64,000 nt of DNA. Source: Acidipropionibacterium thoenii DSM 20276 (GTDB lineage: Bacteria; Actinomycetota; Actinomycetes; Propionibacteriales; Propionibacteriaceae). Positions 49,541 to 59,006 of this stretch are shown here, one piece after another. The number at the start of each line of letters is the position of its first letter. Within the stretch, counting starts at the first letter, position 1. The notes below the pieces were generated by a model. That model worked only from the letters and a program-made list of their open reading frames with translations, searched no databases and was not told where the DNA came from. The position numbers and the translations under genes are program-made. Location: assembly GCF_000423445.1 (NCBI RefSeq), contig NZ_AUHZ01000005.1:212912-276911 (forward strand), given 5' to 3'.

Positions 49541-51432
49541 GTGACAACTCCGGTTCGACCGCCCAGAAGGCTCCCGGCGCGGCGTCCACCAGTGCCACCG
49601 AGGCCGATCAGGAGATGGCCTGGCGCGGCGTCGCCAATGAGGAGGCCGCCGAGGTCTCCCAGAGGGCCTCCGGCTTCCTCAAGGCGCGCAGCCGCGCCCT
49701 GCTGTGGGATCTGCTGCGCCCCTACAAGCCGCTGGTCTGGCTGCTGATCGCGATGGTGCTGGTCGAGAACATGGCTCGACTGGCCTCCCCGTGGCTGGTC
49801 CGCCGCGGCATCGACTACGGCATCCCGCCGCTGATGGCAGGCGGTTCGCCGCGCTACCTCATCGAGACCGTGGTGGCGATGGCGACGGCCCTGGTGATCC
49901 AGGTGATCACCAGGATCACCTTCCTGAGGATCTCCGGACGCATCGGCCAGGACCTCCTGCTGGAACTGCGACGCCGGGTGTTCCGGCACTTCCAGAGCCT
50001 CGACGTCTCCTTCCACGACCGCTACACCTCCGGGCGGGTGGTCTCCCGAATGACCAATGACGTCGACGCCATCGCGGAGTTGATGGAGGAGGGCTTCGAC
50101 GGGCTCATCTCGGCGGTCCTCACCCTGGTCGGCACCAGCATCATGCTGTTGGTGATGGACTGGCGGCTCGGCCTGATCTGCCTCACCTCGATCATCTTCG
50201 TGGCCCTGCTGGGCCGTTGGTTCGCCCGCGAGTCCAGCCGCACCTTCCGCAAGGTGCGCAACGCCTCGGCCCAGGTGATCATGCAATTCGTCGAGACCAT
50301 GACCGGCATCAAGGCTGTCCAGTCCTACCGGCGCGAACCGCGTAACCAGGAGATCTTCACCGGCCTGTCGGACCGCTACCGGGGGATCAACGTGCGGTCC
50401 TTCCGGCTGTTCGCGATCTTCATGCCCGGTATCGCGGTGATCGGCAACATCACCATCGGGATGGTCCTGCTGGTCGGCGGGTTGTTCGTCATCAGGGGCT
50501 GGGCGACCGTCGGCGTGCTGGCCGCCTTCCTGCTCTACCTGCGCCAGTTCTTCGAGCCGCTGGGACAGATCGGCGAGTTCTACAACACCTTTCAGTCGGC
50601 CTCCTCGGCCCTGGAGAAGCTGTCCGGGGTGCTCGACGAGCAGCCCGGCGTCCCCGAACCCTCCGATCCGGTGGCGGTGGCAGACGATGGCCGCGCCCAG
50701 GGTCGCGTCGACCTGGACCATGTGGTCTTCAGCTACGCCGCCGGGCGCCCGGTGCTCCCGGACCTGGACCTGCACATCCCGGCCGGCCAGACGGTGGCCC
50801 TGGTGGGCACCACCGGTGCGGGCAAGACCACGATCGCCAAGCTGTTGTCGAGGTTCTACGACCCCACCTCGGGGTCGGTCGAACTGGACGGGACCTCGCT
50901 GGAGCGGCTCAGTGACGCCGATCTGCGCCGCAACATCACGATGGTCACCCAGGAGAACTTCATCTTCAACGGCACCGTCGCCGACAACATCGCCTTCGGA
51001 CGCCCCGATGCCAGCCGCGCCGAGATCCGGGAGGCCGCCCGTACCGTCGGCGCCGAGGAGTTCATCAGGGCGCTGCCCGACGGTTACGACACCGACGTCT
51101 CCCAGCGGGGCGGTCGGCTGTCGGCCGGCCAGCGTCAGCTGGTGGCCTTCGCCCGCGCCTTCCTGGCCGACCCGGCGGTGCTCATTCTCGACGAGGCGAC
51201 ATCCTCCCTGGACATCCCCTCGGAACGGCTGGTGCAGCGGGCGCTGCGCACCATCCTGGCCGACCGGACGGCGATCATCATCGCCCACCGGCTGTCGACG
51301 GTCGAGATCGCCGACCGGGTGCTGGTGCTGGAGCACGGCCGGATCATCGAGGACGGTGCCCCGGCCGAACTGCAACTGCGCGGGGGCCGGTATGCCGACC
51401 TGCACCGGGCATGGGAGGCCTCGCTGGCCTGA
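49537..51432 (+). CDS. ABC exporter half-transporter with canonical catalytic site
   Basis: A 631-residue partner of the preceding gene, with the same layout: cytoplasmic N-terminus (1-60), six helices (about 65-355) and an ATPase domain (about 390-620). Walker A is GTTGAGKTTI, Walker B is VLILDEATSSLD with the catalytic glutamate, and the signature reads LSAGQRQ instead of LSGGQ. The pairing of a canonical and a degenerate subunit, with ATGA overlap, is typical of heterodimeric multidrug or lipid exporters. The start at 49537 is set by the overlap; upstream frames are shadows of the first gene. Confidence 0.92.
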   Translation: MSDNSGSTAQKAPGAASTSATEADQEMAWRGVANEEAAEVSQRASGFLKARSRALLWDLLRPYKPLVWLLIAMVLVENMARLASPWLVRRGIDYGIPPLMAGGSPRYLIETVVAMATALVIQVITRITFLRISGRIGQDLLLELRRRVFRHFQSLDVSFHDRYTSGRVVSRMTNDVDAIAELMEEGFDGLISAVLTLVGTSIMLLVMDWRLGLICLTSIIFVALLGRWFARESSRTFRKVRNASAQVIMQFVETMTGIKAVQSYRREPRNQEIFTGLSDRYRGINVRSFRLFAIFMPGIAVIGNITIGMVLLVGGLFVIRGWATVGVLAAFLLYLRQFFEPLGQIGEFYNTFQSASSALEKLSGVLDEQPGVPEPSDPVAVADDGRAQGRVDLDHVVFSYAAGRPVLPDLDLHIPAGQTVALVGTTGAGKTTIAKLLSRFYDPTSGSVELDGTSLERLSDADLRRNITMVTQENFIFNGTVADNIAFGRPDASRAEIREAARTVGAEEFIRALPDGYDTDVSQRGGRLSAGQRQLVAFARAFLADPAVLILDEATSSLDIPSERLVQRALRTILADRTAIIIAHRLSTVEIADRVLVLEHGRIIEDGAPAELQLRGGRYADLHRAWEASLA

Positions 51433-51444
51433 GGGGCCCCGGCC

Positions 51445-52719
51445 TCACTCGCCGGAGGCCCGGGCCTCCTGCTGCTGGCGGGCCAGCAGGGTGGGCACCA
51501 CGATCTGGCGTGCCGCGTCGCGGGCGGCCGACAGCCCGCCGATCGCCACCACGTCGCCGCCCAGCTGGGAGACCAGGATGGCCGGCGCCGGAACCTGGGC
51601 CTCCTGGGCGGCGTACCAGCGGGCGATGCGTAGCACCTCGGTGAGGGCACCGGTCACCGCACCGCACAGCACGATCGCCTCCGGATCATAGAAATGAGCC
51701 AGGACGCTGCAGATCCTGCCCAGCGTCAGCCCGAGCTCGGTCAACAGCGGACCGGTCACCGGATCATCCAGTCTGGCGCTGGCGAGCAGGTTCTCAGCGG
51801 TGAACTCATCGGCGCCCAGCTCGGCCCACGGATGGTCGGCCGGTATCCGGCCCTCTGCCAGGGCAGTGGCGGCCCACTCCTCGGCCCGGGTGCCCAGTCC
51901 GGTGGTGTTGCCGATCCCTGCGACCAGCGAGAGCCCGCCGAGCTCACCGACCGCCCCGTGCGCTCCGCGCACGATCTGGCCCTCCAGGAAGACCGCCGCG
52001 CCGAGCCGGCGCCCCACCAGCACGGCGACGAAGTTCTGGTAGCCGCGAGCTGCCCCGGCAGCACCCTCGGCGATGGTCGCCAGGGCGGCATCGTTCTCCA
52101 CCCGCGCCGCCGGGAAGAGCTCGTCCAGGGTGGCCTGCAGGCCGGGGTTCATGTGCTCCCAGAAATGCAGCGGATGCGGCGGCGAGATGCCCTGCCCGTT
52201 GACCGGGGCGGGCACCCCCAGCCCGACCGAGACGACCTCGTCCACCGCTCTGCCGGCGGTCGCCAGCACCCCGTCGATGGCGGTGAGGACGAGATCGCGG
52301 CGGCGATCAGGCGACTCCCGGTCGGCCTCGGTGACATCGACCTCCTCGCGGGCCAGCTGGTGGCCGGAGAGGTCGGCGGCGATGGTGGTGAGGTGAGCCC
52401 AGCCGGCGTCCACCCCGATGACGACCCCGGCCCCGGCGCGCAGCTGGAAGCGCCGGGCAGGCCTGCCCAACCGCGATCCGCCGCGCGAACCGGTCGACAG
52501 AGCCATCTCGACCCTGGCACCGGGGGCCTGCCGGCCATTGGGCAGTTCCTCCACCAGGCCGATGTCGATGAGCGAGTCGAGGGCGGCCAGCACCGTCGAA
52601 CGGGTCAGGCCGGTGGCGGCTATCGCGTCATCGGCGCGGAACTTCCCGGCATCCCAGGCGAAGTCGAGCACCGCCCGGGTACTGGCGGGCGGCTTGGCCG
52701 GCGCCTCGGTGACACTCAT
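51445..52719 (-). CDS. ROK-family transcriptional regulator
   Basis: A 424-residue regulator. An N-terminal winged helix-turn-helix (about 10-85; AAIAATGLTRSTVLAALDSLIDIGLV region) is followed by a ROK sugar-kinase-like domain with the VIGVDAGWAHLT phosphate-binding motif and VENDAALATIAEG. The Zn-binding C-x-C-G-x-x-G-C motif of classical ROK kinases is absent, so a kinase role is unlikely. AAGGGG lies eight bases before the ATG at 52719. It is divergent from the sugar-binding protein gene, whose promoter region carries direct repeats, and is very probably its repressor, relieved by a sugar or sugar phosphate. Confidence 0.86.
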   Translation of the reverse strand: MSVTEAPAKPPASTRAVLDFAWDAGKFRADDAIAATGLTRSTVLAALDSLIDIGLVEELPNGRQAPGARVEMALSTGSRGGSRLGRPARRFQLRAGAGVVIGVDAGWAHLTTIAADLSGHQLAREEVDVTEADRESPDRRRDLVLTAIDGVLATAGRAVDEVVSVGLGVPAPVNGQGISPPHPLHFWEHMNPGLQATLDELFPAARVENDAALATIAEGAAGAARGYQNFVAVLVGRRLGAAVFLEGQIVRGAHGAVGELGGLSLVAGIGNTTGLGTRAEEWAATALAEGRIPADHPWAELGADEFTAENLLASARLDDPVTGPLLTELGLTLGRICSVLAHFYDPEAIVLCGAVTGALTEVLRIARWYAAQEAQVPAPAILVSQLGGDVVAIGGLSAARDAARQIVVPTLLARQQQEARASGE

Positions 52720-52782
52720 CGATCTGCCCCTTGCGCTGTGTGATGACATCAGGCATGCTAATGCACATCAGTTTCTTCGATG

Positions 52783-52805
52783 ACTGAATCTAGTCACTGA
52801 ATCTA
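52783..52805. promoter_or_regulatory. Direct repeats in the sugar operon promoter region
   Basis: ACTGAATCTA occurs at 52783-52792 and again at 52796-52805, a 13-base period, with GACT...AGTC dyad symmetry around the first copy. CGATGA and TCATCG flank the pair. This is the best candidate for the ROK regulator's site. Confidence 0.55.
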
Positions 52806-52852
52806 CTCATCGCAGAAGTGTCGCCATCGATGTCGGCAGGAGTGGCCTCAAC

Positions 52853-54193
52853 GTGCCTCAACCATCATCTGTTCGAATGCCATCACCCCACGCACCATCA
52901 GTTTCGCCAACGGGGCGCCGGGGTCGCGGTGCCCTCGCCTCTCGCATCAGGCGCCTGGTGGCTGTCGTCGCTGCCGCAGCGCTGGCCGGTACAGCCCTGG
53001 CGGGCTGCTCCGCCAGCGGTCAGCAGCGCATCGTCTTCGCCTTCAACAAGCGTGAGGGGATCCCCTACATGCAGAAGGTCGTCGACGACTACAACGCCTC
53101 CCAGAAGAAGGTCCATGTCGTCATGGACACCTCCGGGATCGGCACCACGGCGGCCGGCTTCGTCCGGGGCAACCCGCCGGACCTGTTGCTGGCCAATTTC
53201 AACAACCAGGCGGCCCGCTACGTCACCCACTGCGCCACCATCGACCTGTCCGAGACCGCCGAGGCCAAGCGGGTCCGTCCTGCGGTGAAGACCCTGGTCG
53301 ACGGCGTCGGCGAGTGCCCTGGCCGCACCAGCGCGGTGCCCTACTCGATCATGGCTGCCGGGGTGATCTACAACAAGCAGATCTTCGCCAGGTACAACCT
53401 GGAGGTCCCCCAGACCTATGACGAGCTGATCGAGGTCTGCAAGACCCTCAAGGCCCATGGCATCATCCCCTTCTACGGCACCTTCTTCGACTCCTGGACG
53501 GTCTCCCAGGGCTGGTTCGACTACGCGGCGGGCGGCTCGGTGGATCTGAAGTCCTTCTTCAACGGACTCGATGCCCAGGGCACCGATGTCGGCCCCGACT
53601 CGGCGGTCTCCTTCCAGAAGAACTTCCTGCCGGGGATGCAGAAGATGATGGTGCTGGCCAGGACCTACAGCAATGCCGATGCCAACTCCCGGATCTACGG
53701 CGATGGCAACACCGCGATGGCCCAGGGCAAGGGTGCGATGTACCTGCAGGGCCCGTGGGCCTTCAGCGAGATCGCCAAGACCAATCCGAAGGCGCAGCTG
53801 GGTACCTTCCCGCTGCCGATGACCAATGACCCCAAGAACCTCAAGGTCGCGGTCAATGTCGACCTGGCAGCCATGATCCCCGAGCAGTCGAGCCATCAAC
53901 AGGCGGCCAAGGATTTCATGAGCTACCTCTTCCAGCCCAGGATCATCGACGCCTACAACGCCTCCCAGCTGGGCTACGGGCCGCTGACCGATTCCGCGGC
54001 CCAGAACGATCCGCGGGTCTCCGGAGTGCAGTCCTACTACCAGAGCGGCCAGATGTACGCCGGCCCCTCGTATGTCATTCCCCAGGCGATCCCGATCCCG
54101 AACCTGGCCCAGAGCATGATCCTGGGCGCCGATCCCAAGGGCGTCCTGGCCGTCATCGACGCGGACTGGGCGCGCTTTGCCCGTCGCCAGTAG
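52853..54193 (+). CDS. Sugar ABC transporter substrate-binding lipoprotein
   Basis: A 446-residue extracellular binding protein of the family that carries maltose-, maltodextrin- and other oligosaccharide-binding proteins. A basic region and a hydrophobic helix lead to the lipobox LAGC with C52, so the mature protein is anchored to the membrane by lipid. The mature part has the two-lobed binding-protein pattern (FNKREGIPYMQKVVDDYN; GPWAFSEIAKTNP; VNVDLAAMIPEQS). The start is taken as the GTG at 52853 with AGGAG upstream; an ATG at 52877 is an alternative. It is first in an operon with two permeases. The linked glycosidases point to an alpha-glucoside. Confidence 0.87.
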   Translation: MPQPSSVRMPSPHAPSVSPTGRRGRGALASRIRRLVAVVAAAALAGTALAGCSASGQQRIVFAFNKREGIPYMQKVVDDYNASQKKVHVVMDTSGIGTTAAGFVRGNPPDLLLANFNNQAARYVTHCATIDLSETAEAKRVRPAVKTLVDGVGECPGRTSAVPYSIMAAGVIYNKQIFARYNLEVPQTYDELIEVCKTLKAHGIIPFYGTFFDSWTVSQGWFDYAAGGSVDLKSFFNGLDAQGTDVGPDSAVSFQKNFLPGMQKMMVLARTYSNADANSRIYGDGNTAMAQGKGAMYLQGPWAFSEIAKTNPKAQLGTFPLPMTNDPKNLKVAVNVDLAAMIPEQSSHQQAAKDFMSYLFQPRIIDAYNASQLGYGPLTDSAAQNDPRVSGVQSYYQSGQMYAGPSYVIPQAIPIPNLAQSMILGADPKGVLAVIDADWARFARRQ

Positions 54194-54216
54194 CGCGGAA
54201 ACCAAGGAGTTCTGTC

Positions 54217-55191
54217 ATGGCTACAACCTCACTGCCGGCGGCCCCATCGCCTGAGGCCCCTCGTCGGGCCGGCTCGGCCCCGACCGCGGCCTCCACCTCG
54301 AGTCCTCGGGATGCCGGTCAGCTCGCACGCAAGCACCACAAGGTCGAGCCGGTCTTCTGGTGGATGACCATTCCGACCCTCATCGTCTTCACCCTGGCCA
54401 TCCCGCTGCCTGCGGTGATGGGTATCTTCTACAGCTTCACCAACTTCATCGGCGTCGGCAACTGGCGTTTCCTCGGACTGGCCAATTACGTCGCGATGTT
54501 CAGCGATCCCCAGATCCGTGCCAGTTACCTGTTCACCGTCGGCTTCTCGCTGGTGACCGTCGTGGTGGTCAACATCGTGTCCTTCCTGCTGGCGGTCGGG
54601 CTGACCGGCAGGATCCGGGCGAAGGTGGCGATGCGGACCATCTTCGTCATCCCGATGGTCATCTCGGGAATCGTCATCGCCTACGTCTTCCAGTTCGTCT
54701 TCTCGAATGCCGTCCCGGCCATCGGTCAGGCGCTGGGGATCGGATTGCTCAAGGAGAGCCTCCTCACCAATCCGGACCTGGCCTGGCTCGCGGTGGTCGT
54801 CGTCACCGCCTGGCAGGCGATCCCTGGCACCCTGCTGATCTACATCGCCGGGCTGATGTCTGTCGACGAGGTGATCTACGAGGCCGCCGATATCGACGGG
54901 GCGAGCAAGTTCAAGCAGTTGATGCAGCTCACCCTGCCGCTGGTGTCCAGCTATGTGGTGATCAACACCATCCTGGGATTCAAGGGCTTCCTCAATGCCT
55001 ACGACATCATCGTCGGCCTGACGGCCGGCGGCCCGGGCACCTCGACGATGAGCGTCGCGATGAACATCGTCAACGGCCTGACCAACGGCGACTACGCCTA
55101 CCAGATGGCCAATGCCACGGTGTTCTTCATCTTCACCCTGCTGGTCTCACTGCTCCAGCTGTCTCTGATGCGTGGAAGGAACAAGAAATGA
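54217..55191 (+). CDS. Sugar ABC transporter permease (MalF-like)
   Basis: A 324-residue membrane protein with six helices after a 45-residue polar N-terminus. The EAA loop that contacts the ATPase reads EAADIDGASKFKQLMQLTLPLV, split here as EAADIDGASKF and LTLPL. AAGGAG precedes the ATG. It begins 23 bases after the binding-protein stop and overlaps the second permease by four bases. It forms the membrane channel of the importer with that partner. Confidence 0.92.
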   Translation: MATTSLPAAPSPEAPRRAGSAPTAASTSSPRDAGQLARKHHKVEPVFWWMTIPTLIVFTLAIPLPAVMGIFYSFTNFIGVGNWRFLGLANYVAMFSDPQIRASYLFTVGFSLVTVVVVNIVSFLLAVGLTGRIRAKVAMRTIFVIPMVISGIVIAYVFQFVFSNAVPAIGQALGIGLLKESLLTNPDLAWLAVVVVTAWQAIPGTLLIYIAGLMSVDEVIYEAADIDGASKFKQLMQLTLPLVSSYVVINTILGFKGFLNAYDIIVGLTAGGPGTSTMSVAMNIVNGLTNGDYAYQMANATVFFIFTLLVSLLQLSLMRGRNKK

Positions 55192-56087
55192 CCGCGCTCC
55201 CCGTTGTCCCGCCGGTAGCGGTGGGTAAGAAGCCGAGGTCCAGCAGGAGAGCCGACCGGGCGACCCTGCAGCGGCCCAACTGGCCGGTCACCATCATCCT
55301 GGCGATCTGCACCCTGACCGTCCTCATCCCGCTCTACGTGACGGTCTCGATGGCCTTCAAGTCCACCAGCCAGGCAGTCGACGGCAAGGCCTTCAGCCTG
55401 CCCCACCCCTTCAGCGTGGAGGGCTTCAAGCAGGCCTGGACGATGACCAACACCCCGGTCGGCCTGGGGATCTCGGCCGTCATCACGGCCGGTGTGGTGC
55501 TCCTGACGATCTTCCTGGCGGCCTTCGCCTCCTACGCGATCGTCAGCAACTGGGACCGCCGGTTCTTCCGCTACACCTTCTTCTACGTGCTGGCGGCGAT
55601 GTTCATCCCCTTCCCGGTGGTGGCGCTGCCTCAGGTCCGGCTCACCGGCCTGGTCCACCTGGACAACCCGTTGGGGGTCATCATCCTGGCGACGATGTTC
55701 CAGCTGGCCTTCAGCGTGCTGCTGTTCACGACCTTCCTGCGCTCGATTCCCCATGAGCTCGAGGAGAGCGCCCACATCGACGGCGCGACCACCTGGCAGA
55801 CCTTCTGGCAGCTGATCTTCCCGCTGCTGGCGCCGATGAGCGCCACGGTCGGCATCTTCGCCTTCCTCTACGCCTGGAACGACTTCATGATGCCGTCATT
55901 GATCATCTCCAATGCGGACCACCAGTCGCTGCCGGTGCGCCAGAACATCTTCCAGACGCAGTTCGCCAACAACTACAACGTCTCCTTCGCCTCCTACCTG
56001 ATGGCGATGGCCCCGGCCGTCATCGTCTACATCTTCACCCAGCGCTGGGTGATGTCGGGAGTCACCCAGGGAGCCGTCAAGGGCTGA
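55188..56087 (+). CDS. Sugar ABC transporter permease (MalG-like)
   Basis: A 299-residue permease with six helices. The EAA loop is EESAHIDGATTWQTFW, followed by PLLAP. It ends TQGAVKG, the usual end of MalG-like proteins, whose tail reaches the ATPase. The start at 55188 overlaps the previous stop (ATGA). No gene for the transport ATPase lies in the locus, so a shared MsiK/MalK-type ATPase elsewhere must power it. The alpha-glucosidase gene follows after 138 bases with its own probable promoter. Confidence 0.92.
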   Translation: MTALPVVPPVAVGKKPRSSRRADRATLQRPNWPVTIILAICTLTVLIPLYVTVSMAFKSTSQAVDGKAFSLPHPFSVEGFKQAWTMTNTPVGLGISAVITAGVVLLTIFLAAFASYAIVSNWDRRFFRYTFFYVLAAMFIPFPVVALPQVRLTGLVHLDNPLGVIILATMFQLAFSVLLFTTFLRSIPHELEESAHIDGATTWQTFWQLIFPLLAPMSATVGIFAFLYAWNDFMMPSLIISNADHQSLPVRQNIFQTQFANNYNVSFASYLMAMAPAVIVYIFTQRWVMSGVTQGAVKG

Positions 56088-56183
56088 GGTGCTACGGCGC
56101 CCTCACCCCCCCGGGGGCCGGTCAGAGCCCGTCGCGTTCCGGCGGCGGGCGAGGGCCGGACTCTCGCCAGATCCGACCCGAGA

Positions 56184-56189
56184 TAGATT
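56184..56189 (+). promoter_or_regulatory. Probable -10 box of the GH13 gene
   Basis: TAGATT, followed by a short GATTT tandem, lies 42 bases before the GTG start; the leader would contain the AGAAGGAG ribosome-binding site. Confidence 0.4.
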
Positions 56190-56225
56190 TGATTTGATCC
56201 TCGAATGAACCCCAGAAGGAGCACC

Positions 56226-57941
56226 GTGACCCTCACGCAGGCAGAACAGTCCCCGTTCCGCATTCCCGCCGACTCCCCGGACTGGTGGCGTCAGGCCGTG
56301 GTCTACCAGATCTACCCGCGCTCATTCGCAGACGCCAACGGGGACGGGATCGGCGACCTGGCCGGCATCATCTCCCGCATCGACTACCTCAAGGAGCTGG
56401 GGGTGGACGCCGTCTGGCTGAGCCCCTTCTACCCCTCCGAACTGGCCGACGGGGGCTACGACGTCGCCGACTACCGCAATGTCGATCCGCGGATCGGCAC
56501 CCTCGACGAGTTCGACGAGATGAGCACCAAGCTGCATGAGGCCGGTATCCGGCTGATCGTCGACATCGTTCCGAACCACTCCTCGGACCAGCATCCCTGG
56601 TTCAAGGAGGCACTGGCCTCCGAGAAGGGATCACCGGCTCGCGACCGCTACATCTTCCGTGACGGACTGGGCGAGCACGGCGAGATCCCGCCGGCCGACT
56701 GGAAGGGATCCTTCGGCGGGGCGGCCTGGACCCGGGTGCCCGACGGCCAGTGGTACCTGCACAGCTTCGCCATCGAGCAGCCCGACTGGAACTGGAGCAA
56801 TCCCGAGATCCACGCCGACTTCCTCAAGACCCTGCGGTTCTGGGCCGACCGGGGGGTCGACGGCTTCCGGATCGACGTCGCCAACTCACTGGCCAAGGAT
56901 CTGCCCGAGGTGCTCCCCTCGGCCGCCGAGCTGGCAGCGATGCCGATCGACGGGACCCATCCGACCATCGACCGCGACGAGGTCCAGGACATCTACGCCG
57001 AGTGGCGCGAGGTGTTCAACGAGTACGACCCCCCGCGCACCGCGGTGGCCGAGGCCTGGCTCGACGATCCGGCCCGCCGGGCCCGCTACGCCCGGCCCGA
57101 GTCGCTCGGCCAGGCCTTCAACTTCGACCTGCTGACGGCCGACTTCGACGCCGCCCAGTTCCGCCGGGTGGTGTCGACGAACCTGGAGCAGCAGGAGCTG
57201 TCGGGGTCCTCGTCGACCTGGGTGCTGTCCAATCACGACGTCACCCGGCACGCCACCCGCTACGGGCTGGCCCCGCTGAACGGCCGCAAGGTCAAGCAGG
57301 GCGCGGAGTGGATGCTGGCCGGGGCTCCCGCCGACCAGCTCGACCGGGATCTGGGGGTGCGTCGGGCCCGCGCGGCGACGCTCTTCGTGCTGGCCCTGCC
57401 CGGCAGCGCCTACCTGTATCAGGGCGAGGAGCTCGGTCTTCACGAGGTCACCGAGATCGGCGACGACCAGCGCCAGGACCCGGCCTTCTTCCATGGCGGG
57501 CGCCAGGACTACGACGGTCTGGGCCGCGACGGCTGCCGGGTGCCGATCCCCTGGACCAGCGAGGGCCCTTCCTTCGGCTTCGGAGCCGCCGGGGCGCACC
57601 TTCCTCAGCCCGCCTGGTTCGCCGCCGACTCGGTGGCGGCCGAGGAGGCCGATCCGGACTCGACTCTGAGCATGTACCGCAAAGCGCTGGCGGTGCGCGC
57701 GGACCTGGTGACCGGCGACGGTCAGGCGGCGGAGAGCCTGGAATGGGATGACGCGCTGTCCCAGGGCGATGTGCTGGCCTTCCGGCGTCCCGGCGGATGG
57801 CTGTGCCTCACCAACTTCGGCGCCGAGGCCGTCGCTCTTCCGACCGGCGAGCTGCTGGTCGCCAGCGGGCACCTGGCGGCCGACGAGGACGGTCAGCAGC
57901 TGCTGCCCGGGGCGACCACCGCCTGGCTTCGCCAGGACTGA
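56226..57941 (+). CDS. GH13 alpha-glucosidase
   Basis: A 571-residue glycoside hydrolase family 13 enzyme, most like alpha-glucosidases and oligo-1,6-glucosidases. The QIYPRSF and DGIGDLAG motifs open the barrel; the nucleophile is D217 (GVDGFRIDVAN), the acid/base E276 (AVAEAW) and the third acid D338 (LSNHDVTRH). No signal peptide is present, so it works in the cytoplasm on imported oligosaccharides. The GTG at 56226 is preferred because AGAAGGAG ends four bases before it; an ATG at 56205 is in frame and would add seven residues. It completes the transport operon functionally. Confidence 0.92.
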   Translation: MTLTQAEQSPFRIPADSPDWWRQAVVYQIYPRSFADANGDGIGDLAGIISRIDYLKELGVDAVWLSPFYPSELADGGYDVADYRNVDPRIGTLDEFDEMSTKLHEAGIRLIVDIVPNHSSDQHPWFKEALASEKGSPARDRYIFRDGLGEHGEIPPADWKGSFGGAAWTRVPDGQWYLHSFAIEQPDWNWSNPEIHADFLKTLRFWADRGVDGFRIDVANSLAKDLPEVLPSAAELAAMPIDGTHPTIDRDEVQDIYAEWREVFNEYDPPRTAVAEAWLDDPARRARYARPESLGQAFNFDLLTADFDAAQFRRVVSTNLEQQELSGSSSTWVLSNHDVTRHATRYGLAPLNGRKVKQGAEWMLAGAPADQLDRDLGVRRARAATLFVLALPGSAYLYQGEELGLHEVTEIGDDQRQDPAFFHGGRQDYDGLGRDGCRVPIPWTSEGPSFGFGAAGAHLPQPAWFAADSVAAEEADPDSTLSMYRKALAVRADLVTGDGQAAESLEWDDALSQGDVLAFRRPGGWLCLTNFGAEAVALPTGELLVASGHLAADEDGQQLLPGATTAWLRQD

Positions 57942-57945
57942 GCGC

Positions 57946-58248
57946 TCAGTTCTGCCGGGGGGCCACCGGACGCCCCTGGAGGCTGTCGATGAAGGCGTCG
58001 ACGTCGTCTGCGAGATAGGCGCCGTCGAACCTCGTCGACAGCCTGAACCTCGGCCGGTGGACCATCTGATCGATCGGCTCACCGGCCGCCACCGTGGCGA
58101 CCAGCGCGTCCAGGAAGTCGTCGACCTGCTCTGCCCGGTAGTCCGAACGGCCACCCTTGGCGAAGCGGACCGAGCGGATCTCCTCGACGGTGATCGGTCC
58201 GGGGAAAACCTGGCGCGGGGGCCGGTTGGATCGCGAGAATGGGAACAT
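57946..58248 (-). CDS. DivIVA-domain-like small protein
   Basis: A 100-residue protein. The stretch [31 protein letters not shown] matches the N-terminal DivIVA pattern seen in actinobacterial proteins, given here as separate parts: [12 protein letters not shown] and [14 protein letters not shown] second, weaker repeat of the same type ([23 protein letters not shown]) follows, so the protein is a tandem of two such modules without the usual long coiled coil. The ATG at 58248 shares bases with the ATG of the divergent MgtC gene on the other strand. DivIVA proteins mark curved membrane at poles and septa; a role in division is only inferred. It ends five bases from the GH13 stop. Confidence 0.72.
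   Translation of the reverse strand: MFPFSRSNRPPRQVFPGPITVEEIRSVRFAKGGRSDYRAEQVDDFLDALVATVAAGEPIDQMVHRPRFRLSTRFDGAYLADDVDAFIDSLQGRPVAPRQN
58235..58240 (+). promoter_or_regulatory. Possible -10 box, leaderless MgtC transcript
   Basis: GAGAAT ends six bases before the ATG at 58247. The first base departs from TANNNT, so confidence is low. Confidence 0.3.
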
Positions 58249-58969
58249 GGTGACCCAGTATCCTCTTGAGATCGCACTGGGGCAGGGCTGGACCCAGCTG
58301 GCCGAGCTGCTGCTGGCCTTCGTGCTCACCGCACTGGTCGGCCTGGAGCGCAGCCTGCGCGGTAAGGGTGCCGGGCTCCGCACCCAGGCCATCGTCGGCG
58401 TCTCCTCAGCACTGTTCCTGCAGGTCGGCAAGTACGGATTCTTCGACCTGGTGCCGCTGCTGGGCGGCGACATCCGGATCGACCCCTCCCGGGTGGCCGC
58501 CCAGGTGGTCTCCGGGGTCGGCTTCCTGGGGGCCGGGCTCATCATGACCCAGCACTCTCGGGTGCGCGGGCTCACCACCGCTGCCTCGGTCTGGGAGTCC
58601 TCGGCGATCGGGATGGCGGCCGGTGCCGGGTTGTGGCTGCTGGCGGTCGTCGTCACCGTCCTGCACTTCGTCATCACCCTGGGGCTGGGTCTCGTCGAGG
58701 ACGGCCTCCTCAACCGGGAGCCGGTGAGGATCCACCTGGACGTCAGATATCTGGATGGCCACGGTCTGTTGAGGGAGCTGCTGTCGCGGATCACCGACGC
58801 CGGATGGTCGGTCTCGCGGGCGAGTCCCAGAGCGGTGCCCGGCACCGACAACGCCCGGCTGATACTGGAGCTCAAGGGTCCGCGCGAGACCTCCACGCTG
58901 GTCGCCGGGCTCACCGGCACCGAGGGCGTCCTGTCGGTGGACGTGGTGGCGGACCCGGAGACCGAGTGA
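58247..58969 (+). CDS. MgtC/SapB-family membrane protein
   Basis: A 240-residue protein. The MgtC membrane domain (about 1-145) has the hallmark [33 protein letters not shown] and [10 protein letters not shown] motifs, listed here as short parts: [21 protein letters not shown] and [11 protein letters not shown] cytoplasmic ACT-like domain (about 160-235) follows. MgtC proteins modulate the F-ATP synthase or Mg2+ response in pathogens; other members are uncharacterised. The start at 58247 is divergent from, and overlaps, that of a DivIVA-like gene. No strong ribosome-binding site is seen. Confidence 0.85.
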   Translation: MVTQYPLEIALGQGWTQLAELLLAFVLTALVGLERSLRGKGAGLRTQAIVGVSSALFLQVGKYGFFDLVPLLGGDIRIDPSRVAAQVVSGVGFLGAGLIMTQHSRVRGLTTAASVWESSAIGMAAGAGLWLLAVVVTVLHFVITLGLGLVEDGLLNREPVRIHLDVRYLDGHGLLRELLSRITDAGWSVSRASPRAVPGTDNARLILELKGPRETSTLVAGLTGTEGVLSVDVVADPETE

Positions 58970-59000
58970 GCCGCCGAGATGGCACCACGGGCCCCATCGA

Positions 59001-59006
59001 TAGGGT
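59001..59006 (+). promoter_or_regulatory. Probable -10 box of the GH31 gene
   Basis: TAGGGT, 49 bases before the ATG at 59056. The leader includes the TAGGAG ribosome-binding site. Confidence 0.4.

Noticed and set aside
56100..56170. C-run/G-run block after the permease as a terminator
   Set aside because: CCCCCGGGGG is a palindrome without room for a loop, and no T-tract follows.
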